Of a DNA stretch of 64,000 bases, positions 54,120 to 63,389 are shown one piece after another. Origin of the DNA: Nitrososphaerota archaeon (GTDB lineage: Archaea; Thermoproteota; Nitrososphaeria_A; Caldarchaeales; Calditenuaceae); NCBI GenBank assembly GCA_009889515.1, contig WUQR01000139.1:1054001-1118000 (forward strand), given 5' to 3'. The position numbers and the translations under genes are program-made. Within the stretch, counting starts at the first letter, position 1; every line of letters starts with the position of its first letter. The notes under the pieces were generated by a model, which worked only from the letters and a program-made list of their open reading frames with translations, was not told the DNA's origin and searched no databases.

Positions 54120-54129
54120 GGATTTTTAT
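54120..54129 (+). promoter_or_regulatory. TATA box for the aldehyde dehydrogenase gene
   Basis: GATTTTTATC is centred ~30 bases before the TTG start at 54155 and supports that unusual start codon. Confidence 0.5.
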
Positions 54130-54154
54130 CAGGCTTTGCTTTCATAGATACGAA

Positions 54155-55612
54155 TTGGCTGGGCACCTCTATCCATGTATTATTGGAGGGGAGAAGATTT
54201 TTTCACCTGACGGCAAGACATTCAAAGACATCAACCCCGCAGACACAGGCGAGGTAGTCGCAGAGTTCCCCCAACTGTCTAGGGACGATGCCGCGAGGGC
54301 CATCGACGCTGCGAGAGAGGCCCAGGTTAAATGGGCTTCAACCCCAGCCCCCGAGAGGGGAAGGATTCTAGTTAAAGCGGCGCAGATACTTGAGGATGAG
54401 GCTGACGAGCTGGCTAGGGTCCTGACTAGGGAGGAGGGGAAGACGCTGGCTGAGAGCAGGGCCGAGGTCGCCAGGGCTGTAAGCATCTTCAGATTCTATG
54501 GGGTGATGGGCTATAGATTGAGGGGAGAGTTCACACCTTCTGCCGAGCCCAACACACACCTATTCACCCTCCGAGAACCCCTAGGGGTAGTCTCCATCAT
54601 AACCCCCTGGAACTTCCCAATAGCCATACCCTCCTGGAAGATCGCACCAGCACTCATTTCGGGCAACGCAGTAGTCTTCAAGCCGGCAAGCTACACCCCA
54701 CTAATAGGCTATAGGATAGTCGACGCCCTCCACCGCGCAGGCCTGCCGCCCGGAGTCCTCAACTTTATCACAGGCCCCGGCTCGACTGTAGGCGCAGAGC
54801 TAATCGAGAGCCCGAAGGTGGATGCGATATCCTTCACAGGGTCGCTCGAGGTTGGTGAGGAGATTAAGAGGGCTGCTGGCGGAAGAAACGTAAGGATTCA
54901 GTTGGAGCTGGGTGGTAAAAACCCGGCAGTGATTCTAGACGATGCGGATATGGGGAGGGCGGTTGAGATGGTGGTTAGAGGAGCCTTCGGCCTGACGGGG
55001 CAGGCCTGCACAGCAACCAGCCGAGCAATAGTTCTTGAAAACGTGGCCGAGGAGTTTGAGAGGAAACTTGTCGAGCGTGTCAAGAGGATTAAGGTTGGCA
55101 ACGGTCTTGCGGAGGGTGTTGAGATGGGGCCTGTTGTAGGTGAGAAGGAGATGAACAAGATTCTCGACTATATTCGTATAGGAGTTGAAGAGGGGGCTAA
55201 ACTGGTCCTAGGTGGAAAGAGGCTCACAGGGCCGGAACACTCTAAGGGATACTTTTTGGAGCCCACCATATTCACAGATGTCACTACGGACATGAGGATA
55301 GCACAGGAAGAGATATTCGGGCCGGTCCTAGCGATTATGCGCGCCAAAAACTTCGACGAGGCTGTGGAGATGGCAAACAAGATCGAGTACGGTCTGTCAG
55401 CCTCTATATTCACGAGGAGCCTGCCGAGGGCTTTCGAGTTCATTAACCGTGTACAGGCAGGTGTTGTCAAGATAAACAAGCCGACAACTGGGTTGGAGCC
55501 TCACGTACCGTTCGGAGGATTCAAGAAATCTAGCTTTGGGATGATTAAGGAGCAGGGCGAGGCCGCCCTAGACTTCTACACCAAGATTAAGACCGTCTAC
55601 CTCGGCTACTAA
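54155..55612 (+). CDS. Aldehyde dehydrogenase, likely 2,5-dioxopentanoate (ketoglutarate semialdehyde) dehydrogenase
   Basis: The 485-residue protein has the NAD(P) binding SFTGSLEVGEEI, the catalytic Glu in LELGGKNPAVIL and the catalytic Cys in GQACTATSRAIV. Family members next to KdaraD-type genes oxidise 2,5-dioxopentanoate to 2-oxoglutarate in the Weimberg-type pentose route of Sulfolobus and haloarchaea. The convergent neighbour is such a KdaraD-like gene, overlapping by 26 bases. TTG start is supported by the TATA box. Confidence 0.87.
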   Translation: MAGHLYPCIIGGEKIFSPDGKTFKDINPADTGEVVAEFPQLSRDDAARAIDAAREAQVKWASTPAPERGRILVKAAQILEDEADELARVLTREEGKTLAESRAEVARAVSIFRFYGVMGYRLRGEFTPSAEPNTHLFTLREPLGVVSIITPWNFPIAIPSWKIAPALISGNAVVFKPASYTPLIGYRIVDALHRAGLPPGVLNFITGPGSTVGAELIESPKVDAISFTGSLEVGEEIKRAAGGRNVRIQLELGGKNPAVILDDADMGRAVEMVVRGAFGLTGQACTATSRAIVLENVAEEFERKLVERVKRIKVGNGLAEGVEMGPVVGEKEMNKILDYIRIGVEEGAKLVLGGKRLTGPEHSKGYFLEPTIFTDVTTDMRIAQEEIFGPVLAIMRAKNFDEAVEMANKIEYGLSASIFTRSLPRAFEFINRVQAGVVKINKPTTGLEPHVPFGGFKKSSFGMIKEQGEAALDFYTKIKTVYLGY

Positions 55613-56513
55613 GCCGCTCAATCCTGTTCCGAAGCAGACCAATCTTCTCAATCTCTATCTCCACCACATCCCCACTCTCTAGCGTGAACTCGTCCGGAGG
55701 AACTATTCCAGTCCCAGTCAGCAACACGGTGCCTGCGGGGATGACATTGTCCCTGGTCAGGAAGCCTACAAGCTCATCCAACCCCCTCTTCATGCTCGAA
55801 GTGCTCACAGAGCCTCTGAAGACCTCAGACCCTCCCCGTAGAATCCTCATCTCGATCTTGAGGTTTTTGGGGTCTCCAACCGTTTCAGGCAGGGCTATTG
55901 CCGGGCCCAGCGCACAGCTTCCCTTGTAGATCTTGGCCTGGGGCAGGTAGAGGGGGTTTTCGCCCTCGATGTCTCTGGCCGAGATGTCGTTGCCTACAGT
56001 GTATCCTATTATCTCGTGTCTTGGGCCGAGGACCAGCGCCAGCTCCGGCTCAGGCACAGACCATTTCGAGTCGCCACGTATGTATGCGACATCACCTGGC
56101 CCGACGCAGCGGGAGGGTGTGGCCTTGAAGAAGATCTCTGGCCGCTCGGCCTCGTATACGAGGTCGTAGATCCCCTTAGCCTTTGTCTCGTATTCACGGG
56201 CTTCCCGACTCCTGAGATATGTTACACCAGCACCCCAGACCTCAGGCGGAACGATGGGGATCAGGAGGCGGAAGCCCTTTAGCCTGCCCTCAGCGACATC
56301 AGAGTAGCCGATCCTCTTCAACCTCCCACCCACGCTTAGCCTCCGCTCCAGATACTGGGCCACACTCATACCCTTCCGCGCGGCCTCGCGGAAGAGTGTT
56401 AGAATGCCTCTCCCTGAGCCGTAGCGACTCTCGGGCAGCAGAACCACCTCATCATCAACCACGACCCCCAGTCTAGCACCTCCACGCGGTGTTTGGATCC
56501 TAACAATCCTCAT
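55587..56513 (-). CDS. FAH-family 2-keto-3-deoxy-pentonate dehydratase (KdaraD/XylX-like)
   Basis: The 308-residue protein has the FAH-fold C-terminal domain. WGAGVTYLRSREAREYE, VYEAERPEIFFKATPSRCVGPGD, SKWSVPEPELALVL and GNDISARDIEGENPLYLPQAKIYKGSCA are features I associate with KdaraD/XylX rather than fumarylacetoacetase. It dehydrates 2-keto-3-deoxy-D-arabinonate or -xylonate to 2,5-dioxopentanoate, the substrate of the neighbouring dehydrogenase. Sugar dehydrogenase and first dehydratase are not obvious here. Confidence 0.87.
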   Translation of the reverse strand: MRIVRIQTPRGGARLGVVVDDEVVLLPESRYGSGRGILTLFREAARKGMSVAQYLERRLSVGGRLKRIGYSDVAEGRLKGFRLLIPIVPPEVWGAGVTYLRSREAREYETKAKGIYDLVYEAERPEIFFKATPSRCVGPGDVAYIRGDSKWSVPEPELALVLGPRHEIIGYTVGNDISARDIEGENPLYLPQAKIYKGSCALGPAIALPETVGDPKNLKIEMRILRGGSEVFRGSVSTSSMKRGLDELVGFLTRDNVIPAGTVLLTGTGIVPPDEFTLESGDVVEIEIEKIGLLRNRIERLSSRGRRS

Positions 56514-56592
56514 GGCTCAGACCTCATAGCCTATGTCGGCATAACGGCTACTTAAGACTAAGTGTTAGATGGCTATACGTTAATAGGGCTGT

Positions 56593-58926
56593 ATGTTGCG
56601 TTTTTATAACATGCAGAGGCTAGCAGCACCTATACTCGCAATATTCATGGCAATTGCGTTAGTACTACCAGTAGCCCTTTCCCTCCAAGAGGCTAATCTA
56701 GGCGGCGGAGCGAGGATAGAGTTTCAGTCAACTAAACTCGTCTCAAAACTCTTGACGGGAAGGCTGGGCGTAGTAGCGCGTGGGGAAGACCCGTTGCTGA
56801 GGCTAGGCGAGACGGGTGAGGAGCCTGGAGGGAGGAGGGCTGAGGCGGAGGGAGGAGGGCTCGGCCCAGGCCCATTAGCCCTGCAGGCGCCGGGGGCTGC
56901 GGGAGTACTGGTCCCATTCAGAAGCCCTGCACCGGCCTTCAGCAGGAACATTCTAATAACACGGGACTTCAGCAGGGCTCCGGTCCAGACGGAGCCCCAC
57001 ATCGCCGTGAATCCGAAGAACCCTAGCCACTTGCTCGTAGGTGTCATAGACTACAACTTCGCCGGGGTCAGCGCCTATGTTAGCTTGGACGGGGGGGAGA
57101 CGTGGATAGGCCCGCGCCAGATAAGATACTTGAGGGATGACATAGGGTCTGGTGGAGACCCTGTAGTAGCCTTTGACAGAGATGGGAATGCCTACTTCTC
57201 ATCAATATCCATCGGTGTGGAGGAGTTTAGGATAGGTGCGGCAGTAGCCGAGGAGATAGTCTCAAGCATAATAGTTTCCAAGAGCGTGGATGGAGGGTTC
57301 ACTTGGTCTGAGCCGGTCTCAGTGGCTAGGAGTGGAATCACCTTCAGGAATATAGGATACGATGAGAGGGGGAGGCTGAGGGGAAGCATAGCATTCTCAT
57401 TCCTCGACAAGCCTTGGATGACAGTAGGCCCCGACAAGGCAGACCCCACTAGAGACGCAATATACGTAACATACACAGAGTTCTCCGTCGTATGGGACAT
57501 ATTCTACGTCGAAGAGCTCGTATTCCTAGGAAACCCAAGGATTGAGTCAGTCATCAAGCTGGTCAAATCCTCGACGGACTTCACGGTGATGACATCGCCT
57601 ATCCAAGTCAGCCCCGTTGTTGTCAGAGGGTTCGGGACAGAGACAACTCAGAGGCGGGTGGTCCAAGGTTCTCAGCCGGCAGTTGCACCCGACGGGAGGG
57701 TGTACGTCGCCTGGCTAGACACGCTGGACGACGATAGCGCGATGGGGCTAGGAGAGATACACGTGACATTCAGCGACGATGGGGGAAGGAGCTGGAGCAG
57801 ACCAGTAAGGGCAGCCATCTTTAACGAGGTCGGCTTCACTCCGCGAAACGCGGCCTTCAGGAACTGGGGCTCCTCCTTCCCACAAGTCGCCATAGGCCCT
57901 GGAGGAGAGGTTTACATCGTATTCGCCGGCCGCCCAGCCGACAAGCCACTCGATGACGGTGATATCTACTTTGTTCGAAGCCTCGACCGCGGAGCCACAT
58001 GGTCACAGCCAAAGAGGCTCAATGACGACGAGACTAGCAGGCTCCAGTTCTATCCATCCATAGCGGTAGACCCAAACGGCGTTATTCACGTGATGTGGGG
58101 TGATATGAGGGATGACCCCGTTGAGACGAAATACCACATATATTATACTAGGTCCAGCGACAAGGGAGAGACGTGGGGGTTCGAAATACCCGAGCTCGGC
58201 CAGAGGGTTGGGAGCGCGAGGGTCACGGACTCTTACAGTAACCCCAACTTCGGATTCCCCGGCGGCGCATTTATCGGGGACTACTTCTCGATAAAAGCTA
58301 CAGCCGATGACGTATACATGGTGTGGGCGGACTGCAGGCTGGGAGAATTCACCGGCCTAAACCAGAAGATAGCCTTCGCTAGGAGGAGGGCTATGACCGC
58401 TCCCTCAATCTTCGTCTCACCGCCCAGCGGCGTCGCTGGCCGAGACATAACGATAGTTGGCTCAAACTTCCAGCCCGACTCCAACATCTACATTGAGCTC
58501 GGGGGGAGCGTTGTTGCATACACTAAGACGAGTGAGGAGGGCTCCTTCACAGCACGGATATTCACGCCACTGACTTCGGAGGGGCCGCAGACGGTGGTGG
58601 CTTATGACCAGACGGGCAACTTCGCTATTGCTAGTTTCTATATTGAGTTTGGGTTCAACAACTTGGCGGAGCGTATCAGCGCCCTCGAGTCGGATAGACA
58701 GCTCCTCCAAAACCTCTTGACGGAGGTCAAAGGAATCAGCGAGTCCCTAAAATCAAGTAGTGAGGGGAGGCCCGTGCAGGAAGGACAGCCAGCACCCGCG
58801 CCTGACATTGCATGGTTGATAGTGGCCGGTCTTGCAGGCGTTGCGATTGGGTTGTGGGTTGGAGTGGTCATAGCTAGGAGGCCTCTAGCATCCAGGCGGG
58901 ACAGTCAAGAGACGAGCCAAGCGTGA
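56593..58926 (+). CDS. Secreted BNR/sialidase-like beta-propeller protein, membrane anchored
   Basis: The 777-residue protein has a signal peptide (ATG 56593, or 56611), a Gly/Glu-rich linker (~60-100) and a sialidase-type propeller (~115-600) with at least five Asp boxes: SLDGGETW, SVDGGFTW, SDDGGRSW, SLDRGATW and SSDKGETW. An IPT/TIG-like domain (~605-685), a short coiled coil and a C-terminal membrane helix with basic tail follow. Asp boxes mark sialidases but also many non-enzymatic propellers; the catalytic Arg triad and Tyr were not verified. A surface-bound glycan-binding or hydrolytic role is likely. Confidence 0.8.
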   Translation: MLRFYNMQRLAAPILAIFMAIALVLPVALSLQEANLGGGARIEFQSTKLVSKLLTGRLGVVARGEDPLLRLGETGEEPGGRRAEAEGGGLGPGPLALQAPGAAGVLVPFRSPAPAFSRNILITRDFSRAPVQTEPHIAVNPKNPSHLLVGVIDYNFAGVSAYVSLDGGETWIGPRQIRYLRDDIGSGGDPVVAFDRDGNAYFSSISIGVEEFRIGAAVAEEIVSSIIVSKSVDGGFTWSEPVSVARSGITFRNIGYDERGRLRGSIAFSFLDKPWMTVGPDKADPTRDAIYVTYTEFSVVWDIFYVEELVFLGNPRIESVIKLVKSSTDFTVMTSPIQVSPVVVRGFGTETTQRRVVQGSQPAVAPDGRVYVAWLDTLDDDSAMGLGEIHVTFSDDGGRSWSRPVRAAIFNEVGFTPRNAAFRNWGSSFPQVAIGPGGEVYIVFAGRPADKPLDDGDIYFVRSLDRGATWSQPKRLNDDETSRLQFYPSIAVDPNGVIHVMWGDMRDDPVETKYHIYYTRSSDKGETWGFEIPELGQRVGSARVTDSYSNPNFGFPGGAFIGDYFSIKATADDVYMVWADCRLGEFTGLNQKIAFARRRAMTAPSIFVSPPSGVAGRDITIVGSNFQPDSNIYIELGGSVVAYTKTSEEGSFTARIFTPLTSEGPQTVVAYDQTGNFAIASFYIEFGFNNLAERISALESDRQLLQNLLTEVKGISESLKSSSEGRPVQEGQPAPAPDIAWLIVAGLAGVAIGLWVGVVIARRPLASRRDSQETSQA

Positions 58927-59068
58927 GAAGAACTGAAAACGAGACCATTACAGCCGCGATGACCTAGTCGCCGTAATACTATACGGTGAGAGAGGCTACT
59001 CGGCCTTTTCTAGTGGTATGTGCTCAAAGCTTATCTATTCGCCTACTTCTCATCTCATCAGACCTAAT

Positions 59069-61645
59069 ATGCGGAGCCTTGCAGCATTGGCCTTTGCGAT
59101 ACTGCTGACAGTCTCCCAGCTGTCCTTACTGGAAGTCTCTTATGGCCAGTCCGAGCTGCGTGGACCCGCAGCCGAGAAGATAATATTTCGTGGTCTGGGC
59201 TCACAGGACATAGCCGACCGGGAGATAAAGGCGGGTAGAATAGACATATTCCTCTTCAACCTTAAGACAGAGTTCGCGCGCCGCCTAAGGGACGATCCCT
59301 CAATCAAGCTCATCGAAGCACCCGCAACAATGTACTCTATTCTCCTCAACCCTGCCCCAGCACCCAGCGGCCAGCTCAACCCCTTCTCCATCAGAGAGGT
59401 CCGACAGGCAATGCAGTATCTCGTAAACAGGGATGAGGTTGTCTCGGTGATCTTCAAGGGTCTAGCCCAGCCCATGTACTCTTTCGTAAGCCCCTTCGAC
59501 CTAGACTATGTTACAGTCTTCGAGGATGTCAAGTCGCTTGGGATACGATATGACCCGGACTATGCGCGGTCCCTGATAACCGAGGCGATGAGGAGGGCTG
59601 GAGCCGAGCTCGTGGACGGCGTCTGGAGGTATGGTGGGAGGGAGATCTCCCTGAAGCTGATCTACAGGTCTGAGGACGAGAGGAGGGAGATAGGCGAGAT
59701 GCTTCGGAACGAGTTGGAGAGGCTCGGGTTTAGGGTTGAGCCTATACTGCTCGAGTTTGGCCCGGCTGTTGAGAGGGTTTATTCTAGGGACCCAGCCGCC
59801 TTCGACTGGCACATATACACTGAGGGCTGGGGGCGGGGTGGAGCAGCCCGGTACGAGGCAGGGAGCATAAACCAGTTCTGCGCACCCTGGCTCGGCAGTA
59901 TGCCTGGCTGGAGGGAGGTTGGGTTCTGGCAGTATGAGAACTCGACACTAGACGAGCTTGGTCAGAAGCTCTTCAAGGGCGACTACAGTAGCAAAGAGGA
60001 GCGCGACGAACTCTTCAGAAAGATGACGCGACTCTGCGTCCAAGAGTCGGTCAGGGTCTGGGTTGCGACAGCCATCAGCGTCTTCCCCGCAAGCCCCTCA
60101 GTCGCCCCATTAATCCTAGACATAGTGGGAGGCCCACGCTCAGTCTACACACTAAGGGAGAGCGTCAACAAGGAGCGGGCCGATAAGAGCCTAGTAGTTG
60201 GTCATCTCTGGGTCGAGCCTCCGGGCGGGAGGAGCGCGTGGAACCCGGTCGGCGGCTTCGGCGACGTCTACAGCGTAGACATTTACCGCAACATTGTTGA
60301 CCCACCAATTGCCCGCCACCCCTTCTCCGGCAGGCCAATACCCTTCAGAGCTGACTTCAGAGTCGAGGCCTCCTCTCCTCAGCCTACAGTTCAGGTTCCC
60401 CCAGACGCCTTCATATGGGATGCTCAGTCAGGGGGGTGGCGTAGAGTCGGTGCAGGAGTCTCGGCTAAGAGCAAGGTTGTCTACGACTTCTCGAAATACA
60501 TCGGCGCGAAGTGGCATCACGGCCAGCCTATAACGTGGGCAGACATACTATACCCCATCTACCAGGCATTCGACATAGCCTACAACGAGCGGAAGAGCAG
60601 GATAGAGACTGCGATAGCCGTGACATCCCGCCCATACCTCGAAACCTTCAAGGGCTTCAGGATAGTGGAAGGGTCTAAGCTCGAGGTCTACGTGGACTAC
60701 TGGCACTTCGAGCCCGAGATTGTCGCAGAGTACGCCCTCCCAACCTCTGTCTCGATGCCTTGGGAGGTCCTCCTAGCCATGGATGTCCTAGTCTTCGATA
60801 AGAGGCAGGCCGCTTACACGGACACGGCCGCGGCGCGGTTTAACCCAGAGCTCGGGTGGATAAACCTCGTCAAGGAGCGAATCTCGAGACACTTGGCCGA
60901 AGTCGTTTTGAGCGAGTTTCTATCCTCCAAGTTTTTGCCTGAAAAGGTTCTCAGCATTGACGGCGTCTACCAAGTGGAGTGGAGCGAGGCTGAGGCCAGG
61001 TATCGGGCATCTATAGAGTGGTTCAGAAAGTATAGGCACTTGGTGATTGGGCAGGGGCCCTTCATATTGGCTAGGTTTGACGGCCCTAGCCAGACGGCTG
61101 AGCTGGCAGCCTTCAGAGACCCAACATACCCACTTAGCCCAGGCAGATGGTCGGAATTCACCCAGCCCCCACAGCTCTCTCTCGCATCACCCATCTCAGG
61201 AGAGATAAACACATTGACAGGCGGAACAATTACCTTTAGACTCAATGCCCCTCAGGGAACCAAGGTTAGATACCTCATACAAGACGCTTCACGAGCAGAG
61301 ATATTCGCCGCCGGCGACGCCACACCCACCAGCGGAGGAGCCTACGAAATCAAAGTCCCAGCAGAGACCTCATCCAAGCTAAGACCCGGTCTCTACAAAC
61401 TCACAATCGTCGCCTATAATCCCGACGAGGTAGGCACCGTGCTAGAGTTTGAGGGCGATCTCCGGGTTATACCGGGCGAGGCCACGACTACGAGGGAAAT
61501 TACAACTCAGACCCGGCCGACTATAACAACGGCTACAGTGTCACCCGAGGCGCAGCCGCCAATCCTCCTGTATGCCGGCGTCGCTGTGGCCGTGGCTGCT
61601 GCTTTGTTTATAGCAGTTGTGTTGTTGAGGCGTAGGGGGAGGTAG
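59069..61645 (+). CDS. Family 5 (oligopeptide-type) ABC solute-binding protein, apparently circularly permuted
   Basis: The ~858-residue protein has a signal peptide (from ATG 59069; the frame reaches ATG 59018), SBP family 5 sequences, an Ig-like domain (~735-800), a Thr-rich linker and a C-terminal membrane anchor. The lobes are in reverse order. EIKAGRIDIFLF, REVRQAMQYLVNRDEV and YDPDYARSLITEA, normally C-terminal, come first. NIVDPPIA, YIGAKWHHGQPITWADILY and HLVIGQGPFIL, normally N-terminal or central, come after ~residue 380. The DppB-like permease gene follows with a one-base overlap. Confidence 0.85.
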   Translation: MRSLAALAFAILLTVSQLSLLEVSYGQSELRGPAAEKIIFRGLGSQDIADREIKAGRIDIFLFNLKTEFARRLRDDPSIKLIEAPATMYSILLNPAPAPSGQLNPFSIREVRQAMQYLVNRDEVVSVIFKGLAQPMYSFVSPFDLDYVTVFEDVKSLGIRYDPDYARSLITEAMRRAGAELVDGVWRYGGREISLKLIYRSEDERREIGEMLRNELERLGFRVEPILLEFGPAVERVYSRDPAAFDWHIYTEGWGRGGAARYEAGSINQFCAPWLGSMPGWREVGFWQYENSTLDELGQKLFKGDYSSKEERDELFRKMTRLCVQESVRVWVATAISVFPASPSVAPLILDIVGGPRSVYTLRESVNKERADKSLVVGHLWVEPPGGRSAWNPVGGFGDVYSVDIYRNIVDPPIARHPFSGRPIPFRADFRVEASSPQPTVQVPPDAFIWDAQSGGWRRVGAGVSAKSKVVYDFSKYIGAKWHHGQPITWADILYPIYQAFDIAYNERKSRIETAIAVTSRPYLETFKGFRIVEGSKLEVYVDYWHFEPEIVAEYALPTSVSMPWEVLLAMDVLVFDKRQAAYTDTAAARFNPELGWINLVKERISRHLAEVVLSEFLSSKFLPEKVLSIDGVYQVEWSEAEARYRASIEWFRKYRHLVIGQGPFILARFDGPSQTAELAAFRDPTYPLSPGRWSEFTQPPQLSLASPISGEINTLTGGTITFRLNAPQGTKVRYLIQDASRAEIFAAGDATPTSGGAYEIKVPAETSSKLRPGLYKLTIVAYNPDEVGTVLEFEGDLRVIPGEATTTREITTQTRPTITTATVSPEAQPPILLYAGVAVAVAAALFIAVVLLRRRGR

Positions 61646-62691
61646 TGGGCGTAGCACGTCCACTTGTTGTGAGGGCAGCCTCACTTGGCCTCGTCCTTTT
61701 AGTGGTAATCGCCATTCTTGTAGTGATATTGGGAGTCAGCGGATTCTCCGAACGGGTCATAACAGCGACTATAAACGAGGAGTTGAGAAACCTGAGGCAG
61801 ACGCTGGCACAGCGCATAACGGACCCCACAGAGCTTGAGAACGTCCTAGCGGCGCGGAGGCAAGAGTTGATAGAATCCTACGGCCTCGACAAGCCATGGT
61901 ACTTCAGGCTTCCCGACCTAATCCGCCGTGTCATACTCCTCGACCTAGGGGAGTCAAGGGTAATCGAAGGATTCAGCGGGAGCAGAAAAATCAGCGATAT
62001 AGTAATGGAGCGGATTCCATTCACAGTGATGCTGGTTACATCAGCCGTTATGATTTCAACGCTCGCCGGAATCTATATCGGCCTCAAACTCGCCCTAAAC
62101 CCAGGTAGCAGGATGGATAGGATAGCTGTCTATTTAGCCGCGATATCGAACGGCCTCCCCAGCTGGTGGACCGGAATAATACTGTTGCTCGTCTTCGTAT
62201 ACTATGTGAGGCTGCTACCACCCGGCGGTATTATGAGCTCACCGCCACCCACCGAGCCACACCTCATAGCGCTCGATATCCTGTGGCACTCAATACTACC
62301 ACTCACAACGCTGGTGGCAGTGAGCATTGGACCATCAATCTATGCTGCAAGGACCGTTGTCTTGAATGTTGCGCAGGAGGATTTTGTTACGGCCGCAAAG
62401 GCTAGAGGACTGCCCGAGGGCGTCGTCATACGGAGATACATCATGAGACCCGCCGCACCGCCAATCATAACTATAGTAGTCTTCAGCCTCGCAGGCTCCC
62501 TCGGAGGCGCGATACTCACCGAGACAATATTCAACTGGCCTGGAATGGGAAGGCTCTACTACGACGCAGTCGTGAGGGGAGATGAGGCGATAATAATAGC
62601 CCTAACCTACATGTACGGCCTAATCTACGTCGCAGCAAGACTCCTTCTCGAGTCCCTCTACCTCATACTTGATCCCAGGGTCAGATATTGA
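61645..62691 (+). CDS. DppB/OppB-like ABC permease
   Basis: The 348-residue protein has six membrane helices and the coupling motif EDFVTAAKARGLPEGVVIRRYIMRPA, typical of the first permease of dipeptide/oligopeptide importers. It overlaps the binding-protein stop (TAGTG). The usual second permease and ATPases do not follow within the window, which is unusual for this family. Confidence 0.92.
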   Translation: MGVARPLVVRAASLGLVLLVVIAILVVILGVSGFSERVITATINEELRNLRQTLAQRITDPTELENVLAARRQELIESYGLDKPWYFRLPDLIRRVILLDLGESRVIEGFSGSRKISDIVMERIPFTVMLVTSAVMISTLAGIYIGLKLALNPGSRMDRIAVYLAAISNGLPSWWTGIILLLVFVYYVRLLPPGGIMSSPPPTEPHLIALDILWHSILPLTTLVAVSIGPSIYAARTVVLNVAQEDFVTAAKARGLPEGVVIRRYIMRPAAPPIITIVVFSLAGSLGGAILTETIFNWPGMGRLYYDAVVRGDEAIIIALTYMYGLIYVAARLLLESLYLILDPRVRY

Positions 62692-62738
62692 CGCTGCATC
62701 GCAAGGAATATTAACCCGTAAAAACCCACGGGATAGGC

Positions 62739-63332
62739 ATGGACAATATCAGGGATGCAAAATACCTCGGAGGCATCGGCTCGATACTGATGCTGTTATT
62801 ACTGGCCCCAAATGTGGGCTTCATACTCTACATTGTAGGAGTAGTGCTCGTCGCTATAGCTGTGAAAAAAATCGCTGACGCTGTGGGCGACTCATCAATA
62901 TTCAACAACATGCTGATCTCAATCATACTATTTATAGTGGGAGGCGCTGTAGGTGTGGCTGTTGGCTTTTCCCTCGGCCTAGCAAGCTTCGCTCAAATCT
63001 TCTCAAGGGTCTTCGCCGGCGACGGTCTGTCGCGAGAATTTACAGAGCCTGAAGCACTTCAACTATTTTGGGGATTATTTATCGCAGTTTTCGCCGCACT
63101 AGTAGTCGTCTGGGTCTTTTCTATTGTGTCCAGCATCTTCCTTAGGAAGAGTTATAGTTCTATATCTGAGAAGCTTGGCGCCGGCCTCTTCTCCACCACC
63201 GGTCTTCTCTACCTTATCGGGGCTGCATTGGCGATAGTTCTTATAGGATTTGTAATTTTGTTCGTAGCAGTTATAGTTCAGATAGTTGCCTTCTTCACTC
63301 TTCCTGAACAGCCATCCTCACCACAGAGCTAG
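62739..63332 (+). CDS. DUF996-family membrane protein
   Basis: The 197-residue protein has about five membrane segments and the DUF996-like start NIRDAKYLGGIGSILMLL with VKKIADAVGDSSIFNNML. Family function is unknown. It is 47 bases after the permease gene and may be cotranscribed, though it is not a standard transporter part. Confidence 0.8.
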   Translation: MDNIRDAKYLGGIGSILMLLLLAPNVGFILYIVGVVLVAIAVKKIADAVGDSSIFNNMLISIILFIVGGAVGVAVGFSLGLASFAQIFSRVFAGDGLSREFTEPEALQLFWGLFIAVFAALVVVWVFSIVSSIFLRKSYSSISEKLGAGLFSTTGLLYLIGAALAIVLIGFVILFVAVIVQIVAFFTLPEQPSSPQS

Positions 63333-63389
63333 ACCAATCTAAGCCTACTCCTCTGCGAAAAGCCAATATGAGACAGGCAGTCTATCTAT

